Positions 9,701 through 16,800 of a stretch of DNA of 27,400 nucleotides are shown here, in pieces (the stretch's first letter is position 1; each line of letters opens with the position of its first letter). Origin of the DNA: Beroe ovata (taxonomy: Eukaryota > Ctenophora > Nuda > Beroida > Beroidae); NCBI GenBank assembly GCA_946803715.1, contig CAMPET010000268.1, positions 1 through 27,400 on the forward strand, in the 5' to 3' direction. The position numbers and the translations under genes were made by a program. The notes beneath the pieces were generated by a model. It was not told the origin of the DNA and did no database searches. It saw only the letters and a program-made list of their open reading frames with translations.

Positions 9701-10403
9701 AGATCCAAGACACCCCGCGGCAGTCGCCCATGCTGTTCCGCTCTTCTCCGACAATTCCGCCCTCCCCTCCGTCGTAACCCCTCGCGGGAAAGGTGGAATC
9801 GGTAACAACGGAATATCTCCCGAATCGGATGATAGTGTCAGTGTCACAGTATGTGACGTAACGCGTGACCTATCCTCATCACCCGATCTTTTCGATGTTA
9901 CCGATGGTGAAACAGGGGAACATGAACATTTACCGGAAAGGAATGACGTCACGGTGGCACCCAACTCATCGGAAGATAAACGAACTCTCTCGCCCGATGA
10001 TGATGATACGTCGCATCAGATCGTGGTGAAACGACGGAGAACGAACAGACTGTTACATCACGCCCTCAATCAATCCGGTGATGATGACAGTGACATGGAA
10101 GAGTCACAGCCAGTGCCATCACCCATGCATCAGTGTCATCAGTGCTCCATCACGATCATGAAAAAACCACTCCCTTCGGACTGCAAAACTGTCAAAATAA
10201 CCGACTTTGACATGACGAAAATAGACGTCAGAGCTTTGGATGAGCTCAGATTATTGAACGGTACAAGTACAGCTGCAGGTCCGCCACGGCTGAGTGATAT
10301 GGGAGTGTGCTGTGTGAAGTGTGGCTCTCTTGTGGGTACACTGATCATCACTTTTATTGGGGATAGTGTCAGTGGGACAGTTGCATTGGAGGGTAAAACG
10401 TGA
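727..10403 (+). CDS. BRIP1: FANCJ/BRIP1-like Fe-S superfamily 2 DNA helicase, 17 exons, complete
   Basis: XPD-family 5'-3' DNA helicase of the Fanconi/homologous-recombination pathway (nuclear; unwinds G4 DNA and interstrand-crosslink intermediates in the family). Exons: 727-930, 1091-1319, 1382-1647, 1733-1828, 1972-2089, 2132-2254, 2351-2583, 2842-2944, 3131-3258, 3371-3469, 3570-3733, 3832-3985, 4126-4323, 4443-4590, 8470-8613, 8751-8974, 9129-10403. All phases agree, giving 1301 aa. Seen: C2HC finger 3-22; IGGV and FPYKPYPVQ (Q motif) 53-68; Walker A SPTGTGKT 89-96; motif Ia FFCTRTH 400-406; four Fe-S cysteines C436, C451, C460, C495; motif II DEGH 538-541 (DEAH expected); SGTLSPM across intron 14; SEGVDF and QALGRCLRH (V, VI); then an acidic, low-complexity tail with a KRRR basic patch and CxxC pairs at 1213/1216 and 1272/1275. 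The TGA overlaps a GTGAGT donor at 10400. Splicing to 10444 (44-bp intron) would replace the stop by 14 residues ending at 10487, so the C terminus is not certain. I found no clear Ser-x-x-Phe BRCA1-type site in the tail. Confidence 0.93.
4641..4730. repeat. Solo arm of the foldback/MITE family found at 19454-20038
   Basis: The 90 bp begin GTCGATCGATGATAGATCC and run through a GCGCGCGCGGCGC core to GCGGTCTAGCATCGCCAGA. This is the reverse complement of 20038-19931, apart from about 18 bp missing in the middle. Two copies in one window point to a dispersed non-autonomous element family. Confidence 0.75.
4976..5090 (+). promoter_or_regulatory. Promoter of the nested homeodomain gene: E-box/CLEAR cluster plus TATA box
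   Basis: Four ten-base sites lie in line: GACACGTGAC 4976-4985, ATCATGTGAC 4997-5006, GTCACGTGAC 5024-5033 and GTCACGTGAC 5048-5057. They sit in a degenerate ~24-bp repeat (act...ggcttcattg...). A TATA box TATATAAA follows at 5083-5090. GTCACGTGAC is the CLEAR/M-box type palindrome bound by bHLH-zip factors (MITF/TFE, USF, MYC families). Function is inferred from arrangement only. Confidence 0.65.
5119..5856 (+). CDS. Homeodomain transcription factor, intronless, nested in BRIP1 intron 14
   Basis: A 245-aa protein, expected to be a nuclear DNA-binding factor. A Pro/Ser-rich N-terminal part of about 185 residues with an acidic patch is followed by a homeodomain at the very C terminus. By homeodomain numbering R5, F8, L16, F20, Y25, R31, I45, I47, W48, F49, Q50, N51 and R53 are present, and the stop codon follows residue 59. 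Q50 and N51 suggest TAAT-type recognition. RARLR after helix 3 matches no class I can name; ANTP-like or PRD-like are both possible. I chose ATG 5119, the first ATG after the TATA box. In-frame ATGs at 5128, 5131 and 5173 are also possible, because a TSS about 30 bp after TATA falls close to 5113. The open frame extends back to ATG 5029, but that lies upstream of the TATA box. No introns, unlike the host gene. Confidence 0.88.
   Translation: MLIMMNSLYSLSEYNHTAMEIPNTGDIPLFQDLLHSDSPLPPTYYIPWPDHPDPFTSPFSSLLHDSDTERVVTAESDDDIPLQLSPSPHTTPPHPVPSPATLPSTTLPFASSSLPLPSTSPSPPSCNTKGTESYIPYYCGGNVGPIIPPITDQAPSPPRVPTPPVGSDHFADQTGVGKSRRTGGGKMKRVRTEFSTAHLARLEDVFTRDHYIRGSARDKLAEELKVTPRAITIWFQNRRARLRNE
5852..5857 (+). 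terminator. Poly(A) signal AATAAA overlapping the homeodomain stop codon
   Basis: The last codon GAA and stop TAA form GAATAAA, so AATAAA contains the stop. A GT-rich stretch follows at about 5889-5914 (gtgctttgttttaaaagtgt), placed where a downstream element would be. The 3' UTR would then be only about 15-30 nt. Confidence 0.6.
5858..6356 (+). other. Spacer between the two nested genes
   Basis: About 500 bp, AT-rich, no ORF that looks coding. It should contain the promoter of the membrane-protein gene. I see no convincing TATA box. An in-frame TAA at 6309-6311 precedes ATG 6357. Confidence 0.4.
6357..7841 (+). CDS. Type I membrane glycoprotein with D8C/uromodulin-like domain, intronless, nested in BRIP1 intron 14
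   Basis: A 494-aa surface protein. Residues 1-15 are a signal peptide ([15 protein letters not shown]). Residues 65-173 are Cys-rich, with [12 protein letters not shown]97, C103, C137, C154 and [10 protein letters not shown]...AYC. This order resembles the D8C domain of uromodulin, GP2 and OIT3. Residues about 205-380 have two possible Ig-like units: C219/W233/C267 and C299/W360-C362. Residues 385-427 are a short Cys-rich module, CxxC spaced as in GCC2/GCC3 (ephrin-receptor-like) repeats. A transmembrane helix lies at about 436-459, followed by RNKR and a ~35-residue cytoplasmic tail ending in SLAYD. Several N-glycosylation sequons are visible (NRS, NCS, NVT). ATG 6357 is the first in frame after TAA 6309. 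Role unknown; adhesion or recognition is a guess. Confidence 0.85.
   Translation: MFPLALLLIHLASSSELPDCSDPTTYTMSTTLYKGVSDTTIWDRNRSTSANCSLNFSPPPAPTTCGDCDFARLADGVWYRFADPYVQLMEYADTSACPTIRGCNGYYSMNLVQSSLTGPDPHSRYYGLLWRKTDDTCLKTSIVDTSIMVESYDCTTFLLYKFPAGLSDSAAYCNSEHLREDPTTVYPTPYSFCMNDTVTPLSLTGNRRLYNSISDTMRCSVTRSPTSPPPVTWSDTSVEGVLDTANSGLYTTVYEADPDPLLTTVRCESGGLTHTFYKVTLETRNVTIRDPGEYIEVNCSVRISDTTAIQDQDVSLTGVADPEGTVTVTRGEGVIALQLKYKNQFNDRNVTHETRVTDTWNCAVTDPLSLTSYTSSFEIVLVQSCPGGSGVTADTTCQPCLENHFSRDGECVPCPDGQLSDPGSVSCNGGSSSHELLAYVGGGLAVVALVAVVAAVLAIRYVRNKRYTVQSANDVPMNRANCRPVDEDPSLAYD
7837..7842 (+). terminator. Poly(A) signal ATTAAA overlapping the membrane-protein stop codon
   Basis: The final codon GAT plus stop TAA and the next A form ATTAAA. 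An AATAAG follows at 7846-7851 and a GTGTTTTT element at about 7873-7880. This is the same arrangement as in the homeodomain gene. Confidence 0.5.
7843..8469 (+). other. 3' part of BRIP1 intron 14, no gene
   Basis: AT-rich. A 16-bp direct repeat TTTAATGGACTAATTT stands at 8311-8326 and 8333-8348. The reading frame at 7921-8151 has no coding look. The stretch ends with a pyrimidine-rich run and the exon 15 acceptor. Confidence 0.5.
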
Positions 10404-10700
10404 GTGGTTGACATGGTATTTTGATTGGTTGTTTCATTGTCAGTGTGATAGGATTAGCTACAGAATATTGGTTGAAGCCATCTTAAAGTTGATGAGGTTC
10501 ATCGAGTGTCAAGGCCATGGGACTATGATTCCGATGCACCGAATGAAATATTTTATGCTATAGTGATGTGTATTCTATCGATATCATTTCAGTTCGATTC
10601 TGTGAAATGCCGTCCGACATATGTCCCCAAATACCATCGATGTTGATCTACTCCTAGTCCTAGTACATTGTACTAGTAGTAGATACACACCTACACTTGA

Positions 10701-10793
10701 TTACACGTTACAGCACATGCTAGCACGTTATATAATAACGTTACATGATAACACGTACTAACACATGATAACACGTTACACGTGATAACACGT
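10701..10793. repeat. Degenerate tandem repeat of AACACGT/ACACGTTA words
   Basis: ACACGT or GCACGT recurs at least seven times in about 93 bp, twice as ATGATAACACGT. It lies between the convergent 3' ends of BRIP1 and the docking-like gene. The surrounding 10404-11017 holds no other gene; I found no clear AATAAA for BRIP1 there. Confidence 0.5.
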
Positions 10794-11017
10794 CCATTGT
10801 CCCTGAGCCTCTCCGACCCCCTCGATTGACAGTCGCCTGGTTCTTTTGGGAGATATCTCACACATTTCGAAATCGATAAATGGACGAAGTGAAATACAGG
10901 TTTCAATCATCAGAATTGAATCAGCATGAACATTATACGTAACGCTACTACTGGACGCTACTACTGGACAATTTTACGGCTGAAAAATCGAAACTTAAGT
11001 GCATAAGGCGGTGATTT

Positions 11018-12514
11018 TCAAGTCAAGGGTCCGGGCACGGCATATATATGCTGCGTAGCACCATTCTCAGACGAGCTCTGATTATCATGCTGACTGCCCG
11101 ATCTACCCTGGCGATCCTGACCCGGCATTCTCACTGGGATACTCCCCTCCTCCCTCTCTACAGCACTCAGGAGCGGGTCACCGTACCCCACGTTAGACAC
11201 CGCTATGTCAGGGTGTGCTGGTCCCAGCGACTCGGAGTGACTGTAGATATGCTCCCCCTGGTCTGTATAGAATACACTCGTTGTCGGTTGAGGGATGTCG
11301 AATATGGCGGGGGTTAGTGACGTCACTACGGCGTCCGGTATCGAGGCTCTGATAAGAGTACCGAGTCCGGGCTTCTCCACTGTTCTGTGCGATGCGATAT
11401 CATCTTGGTCCACATAGAGTGACCCTTGATTGTTTCCCACTGCGGTCCCTGCGATACTACATCCACAGCTGATTTGGGACTGGGAGTTGCGGTCTTGCGG
11501 GACTGCGCCGTCGGTATCGGCCCGCGAGAATATCGGTTTCCGGGACAGTTCAGCGATGAGATCTGTTCGTATCAGTTTCGGGTGGTCACCATGGTTACCG
11601 CCAGGTCTTGTTATTATTTCTGAAACTGCACGTGGCTTGTCGTATCTGTCACGTGGCCGGTGCCGAACAGTGACAATGCTGTCAAGACTACTACTGTCGC
11701 TGGTGCTACAGGAGCCACGAGCCCGGGCTGCGGGCTTCTCGTATGTGTGCCTGTTCCCAGACTCCTCGTTATCGTCGAGGAATGGAGTCGGGTCCTTGTA
11801 GATAGGTTCATCGGTTTGGGGTGGCTGCTGAGTGATTGTTTCACTTGTATCGAGATTGTCTGTAGCTGATAACTCAAGGTCAGGGGATGTCCCTATGATA
11901 TTCTCCTGGATAACCGGGTCATCATGTCTGATATTCTCATACACTGGAGACTCTGCACTCACAGATGATCTGATCACAAAGTTGTCCAGAGTTCGATCAC
12001 AAGATTCACCCGCTGTCGAGTTACGGTTTGCGGAGTGAATCTCAGTCATCTCATCTGGTGATGGACTTGGCCTAGAGTCACCAGACTCATGATGCTCTTT
12101 CAAATTCAACACAGCTCCACGATCAACTTGTTGGTGATACTCCTGATCATGATCGTTCCTCAGATTTTCGTACATGCTGCTGTGATCAGCGGAGCTGAAG
12201 TGGAGAGATCCACTCTCATTGTGGAATGATATAGAGATATCGGACAGTGTTTGATCCTTCTTCGCTAGTGCACCTCCAAAACGGGGAGATTTGGGTAATC
12301 CTCGTTTTGGTTTCAGAGGGGATGACGACGTGCTGGTTGCAGTTCCTATTTGGACGGGTTTATAACTCGCAGAGTAGTCCACAGAGGAGGGGGGTGGGGG
12401 TGGTATTTTCATGGGAACGTTTGTCCTCTTCATCATGATCTCATCAGGTTCAACCTGGTGATTATGAGTCTCTGTTAGATACTGCGATACTGATAGCCGG
12501 GCGCTTTTCAACAT
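11018..12514 (-). CDS. Intronless 498-aa docking/adaptor-like protein rich in SH2-binding tyrosine motifs
   Basis: I do not recognise an ortholog. The protein has no signal peptide, no membrane segment and no obvious folded domain; it is Ser/Pro/acidic and looks disordered. A PPPPPP run stands at 38-42 and a basic Pro stretch KPKRGLPKSPRFG at 68-80 (possible SH3 ligand). Eight tyrosines sit in phospho-docking contexts: YENL (115) and YENI (192) match the GRB2 SH2 consensus pY-x-N; YKDP (239), YEKP (258), YDKP (291) and YAVP (491) match the CRK/NCK-type pY-x-x-P; YVDQ (367) and YSHS (424) are less typical. This is the layout of scaffolds such as Cas or Gab proteins, but without their domains. 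The start is firm: TGA immediately precedes ATG 12514 in frame. A GCATGCGCA (NRF1-like) word lies about 30 bp upstream (12541-12549). Role in tyrosine-kinase signalling is inferred. Confidence 0.75.
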   Translation of the reverse strand: MLKSARLSVSQYLTETHNHQVEPDEIMMKRTNVPMKIPPPPPSSVDYSASYKPVQIGTATSTSSSPLKPKRGLPKSPRFGGALAKKDQTLSDISISFHNESGSLHFSSADHSSMYENLRNDHDQEYHQQVDRGAVLNLKEHHESGDSRPSPSPDEMTEIHSANRNSTAGESCDRTLDNFVIRSSVSAESPVYENIRHDDPVIQENIIGTSPDLELSATDNLDTSETITQQPPQTDEPIYKDPTPFLDDNEESGNRHTYEKPAARARGSCSTSDSSSLDSIVTVRHRPRDRYDKPRAVSEIITRPGGNHGDHPKLIRTDLIAELSRKPIFSRADTDGAVPQDRNSQSQISCGCSIAGTAVGNNQGSLYVDQDDIASHRTVEKPGLGTLIRASIPDAVVTSLTPAIFDIPQPTTSVFYTDQGEHIYSHSESLGPAHPDIAVSNVGYGDPLLSAVEREEGSIPVRMPGQDRQGRSGSQHDNQSSSENGATQHIYAVPGPLT

Positions 12515-13473
12515 TCAAGTTTCCACTTCTAATTCAAATGGCATGCGCAAGACATTCACTTGCTATCAATATCATGGTTTGAAATTGAAGAGATCATACC
12601 GAAGCTCGCATTTAACTAGGCTAAAGCATAAAGCCTAAAGCATAAAGTCTCAAGATGAGTCCATGCATGACGTTTTCATGATAAAAGTAGGTACTCAGGT
12701 GCAGGATAACTCATGCGATATGAAATAGCATAACAAAATTCACTGACAAGTGTACAAAATACACGAGACCGTGAGTGTTAGGTTTCACACTCCTAATTGC
12801 AGATAGGAAGTGGAATGATCAGCTCGGTGGCGATTAAAAGTACGTGACGATACCGTGAATTTGTGGTGCCATACTGACACAACACCATATTGACCAATGA
12901 CCAATGAGAATGCTGTACTGTTATGTGATAGTGACGCTACTGATGTTTATTTATTGCCGCACAAATGCCACACACGAGGGAAATGGTGTCATACAATGCA
13001 GGGATGTCTCAATTCGGGGAACTATAGCTCTGAACAACAAACTGAGTGAAAACCATTCACTGCATCTCGGCACCATGACTATCTTGTAGTCGATCACATT
13101 AAATTGCACACATGCGTCTACTCAGCAGTCGAGTTCGATGGCTAGATAGTCCTATTTCTTTCAGTCCATGAGCAATTTGAGCGGAGAAGAGAAAGAACGT
13201 TTTGATACAATTGAATTTCAACAAATCATTTTTGTGAAACAATCAGCTTGATTTCGCCTGACACAGACAATCAAATCAAATAAGACCTATTCCTTGTTAA
13301 AATCAGCCAGAAGAAGTTTCATGTCGAATCGTCATGACTAAAAACTTTTTGAAACCAATGATTAGCATTACGTAATTAAAGTTTGGAAACTCGCGTACTC
13401 GTGCAAGTTTATAATCATCATGGAAAAACAAACAACTGTGTTTTGTAGGCATTTCCTGCGAGTTTCACATCGA
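12515..13473 (-). other. Spacer between docking-like gene and CUEDC1-like gene
   Basis: About 960 bp of AT-rich DNA. On the minus strand an AATAAATAAA at about 12944-12953 could be the poly(A) signal of the CUEDC1-like gene, about 520 nt past its stop. I see no gene here. Confidence 0.4.
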
Positions 13474-13818
13474 TTAGAATTTGATTAGGTCGTCATGTGT
13501 TTGGCCATTGTTTTGGGGTGGTCGGCCAGCGGACAAATTATCATACTGTGCGACCTCTTCTTCCCCCACGAAAGTTGTGATGGGTATGAGATAACTACTG
13601 GATAGAGTTTGGGAGTGGATTTCACGAGCACGGACATCACAATCATAGATACTGCTCGTGTCAGACATCACTGATGTCAAGTTACTAACACTCTCCGTGC
13701 TGGTGATGTCATCGGTCGTAGCGTATATCGTGTCTTCGCCTCCACCATACTGCTCTTCGTATATGTTATCCGTCTGTTGTGGACCAGACGGTCGAGGGGG
13801 AGCAACCTGAACAGTGTA

Positions 13819-13850
<32 letters not shown>

Positions 13851-16800
13851 TGTGTGGTTTGGTTTGAATTCCACAGGTTTGTGTGTTTGTCTAGAAGTCA
13901 CTCACTGGAATTCTGGAGCTGCCTGATGAACTGGTGCTCGTTTCAGTAGCTCTCAGCTGAAAAATCATTCTTTAAGAAAAACACCAGTAAACAAGAAACT
14001 CAATTCTCACGCTCACATCTCTATAGATTTGACACCATTTCAATCAATGACACCCTTCACTCACGGTTGAGTGAGGGGATGACGTGCCAGGGGGAGGGGG
14101 AATTGGAGGGGGCGGGGGCCGTTCTCCTCTGAATTGACGTGCTACAGCTTCTCTAGCGCGCTGATTATGGAATATAATTGTGTCATTAATACATCATTAT
14201 AGTCACGTGTTAAGTACAACTTGTCTTTTAATGAATGTGTAGATAATTTACCGCACATGAGTTGTAATTGTAGCAAGTGCAATATGATATTCAATCGATG
14301 TCTTGTCCTACTCACCATTCTGTTTTCCTCAAACTCGGCGATGGTATTATTTCTCGGTATTGTTTTTAATTCCTCATCTGGCTCCTCCATGTCGGAAAAT
14401 ATGAGCCCTTCTTCATCGTCGCCTCCTGCAAAATGCGATGACCTCATATGTGACACAATAACTGTGACGTCAAGGGGCGAGTGATATCACTCGCTCCAGT
14501 GTTTCCGTATCAATTGGGACAGTGAGATTTGTACATTGATTGTATAACCAATAAATATTATACGAAATGAATGCGTGGCGGATAATTAACACAAAGTGGC
14601 ATCCAGGGGGCCATTTTCTATGTAATTACCAACAGGCCAGGGCTGTCCGCGCGCGGGGATATTCGCGCGTAATAACTGCAAAATCAGCGCTACGGCTGAA
14701 GGAATTCCATATTCGCGCGTTCCATACTAGTATCACTGATGTCTCAATAACATAAGGAGCTAAAACTAAAGTGTACCAAAATTAAGGCGTTATTTCGGCG
14801 AATTGCATGGTATTTTGGTACAACGATTACTCGNTATAGATTTGACACCATTTCAATCAATGACACCATTCACTCACGGTTGAGGGAGGGGATGACGTGC
14901 CAGGGGGAGGGGGAATGGGAGGGGGCGGGGGCCGTTCTCCTCTGAATTGACGTGCTACAGCTTCTCTAGCCCGCTGATTATGGAATATAATTGTGTCATT
15001 AATACATCATTATAGTCACGCGTTAAGTACAACTTGTCTTTTGATGAATGTGCCGATAATTTAACGCACGTGAGTTGTAGCAAGTGCAATGTGATATTCA
15101 ATCGATGTCTTGTTCTACTCACCATTCTGTTTTCCTCAAACTCGGCGATGGTATTATTTCTCGGTATTGTTTTTAGTTCCTCATCTGGCTCCTCCATGTC
15201 GGAAAATATGAGCCCTTCTTCATCGTCGCCTCCTGAAAAATGCGATGACCTCATATGTGACACAATAACTGTGACGTCAGGGGGCGAGTGATATCACTCG
15301 CTCCAGTGTTTCCGTATAAATTGGGACCATGAGATTTATACATTGTTATTTTAACCAATGAATTTATACGAAATGAATGCGTGGTGGATAATTTACACAA
15401 AAAGTGGCATCCAGGGTGCCATTTTCTAGGTAATTACCAACAGGGCTGTCCGCGCGCGGCGATGTCCGCGCGTAACAACTGCAAAATCAGCGCTACGGCT
15501 GTGAAAATTCCATATTCGCGCGGTCCATACTAGTATCACTGATGTCTCAATAATTGAGTGACAAAGCATGGCTGTCAAGCATCGGTCTGTCTGTGTAAGT
15601 ATTAGTTAATTGGAATGTGCACGGAATCACGCTCAGGAATGTATAGTATATATACATTGTGCTGAGCAAACTGTATTCAGCTCATGCTATCGGTGGTTAA
15701 AATTCAGTAAGGTAGTAATCTGATAGCATTTTTCATTTTTTGTTCATTGCAATGTTGTCTAACGAAATTAATCCAGAACTCAAAACTTATCGTGTGGGTG
15801 CAACTTTTGAAATGCATATGTGTTCACCAATCGAAAGTTACACCTCACTTAAACTCAGCAATATACATATCACTGATCAACTCACCAATAGACAAACTCA
15901 CCTGCGTACAAACACTACCCACGAGTAAATCAACTCTCCAATGGACACAATAAACGGACACACACAGTACATACACATGATTACGCAACTGACCTGCATA
16001 AATTGGGTGTCTCACGTCTTCATCCTCTTCTTCGTCTAGCAGAGGTTGACGAAACTTGCTGGGACTGCGATAATTTAATGTTAAAAGTACAGGACGTTAC
16101 ATGAAATTCGTGACATTTCGGATTATTCTAGAAATCCAAAACGTATTCAGGTACCCAGAGGGTCTGCGAATATTGAGCTTCCTCGCAATTTTCAGCAACT
16201 TAGTCCGGGTTGCTTGGCTCGCATCCAACAACCTCTGCGAGAAGGATACTTCCTCCGTTCTCGATGCTTCATTAGTTACTGGTATCTGATCTGAAAACAC
16301 AAGGAATTGTTTTCAATCGGGTATGAATTCAGAGTGAGAGTAAGATTAGCTAATTATAGGTAATTAATTACCGTGTGTCGGTATGCCGTGTATAGTGGAA
16401 TACCCATTGACATGCTGATTGATGAAACCTTGTAGTCTTACCGCAACATCATTTCTCATAACCAACTGAGCGAGTCATTAAAACCATTTACATTCATTTT
16501 GGTTTAATCATGATATGAAGATACTGTTTCGAATGACAAATCATGTAATATGGAGCGACCATTACTTAAACTGTATACTGTATACTGTGCAAGTCCTATG
16601 TATATACCCAGCCCGCTATATGTGTCGCACTCAACACTGTAACCAACACTGGATATGTACTCTTCACTGTGCAACTTATGTATACTGTACAGTGACACTC
16701 AATTAACAGTATACACTCGACATTCACTGCATAGATAACAGTTTACAGTGTACTGTCACACTCCTGTACAGTGTACACGAGCTGTACAGTGTACCTACAC

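Noticed and set aside
12904-13089. 61-aa plus-strand frame with a signal-peptide-like start
   Set aside because: Short, isolated, no splice partners and no domain; likely chance in AT-rich spacer.
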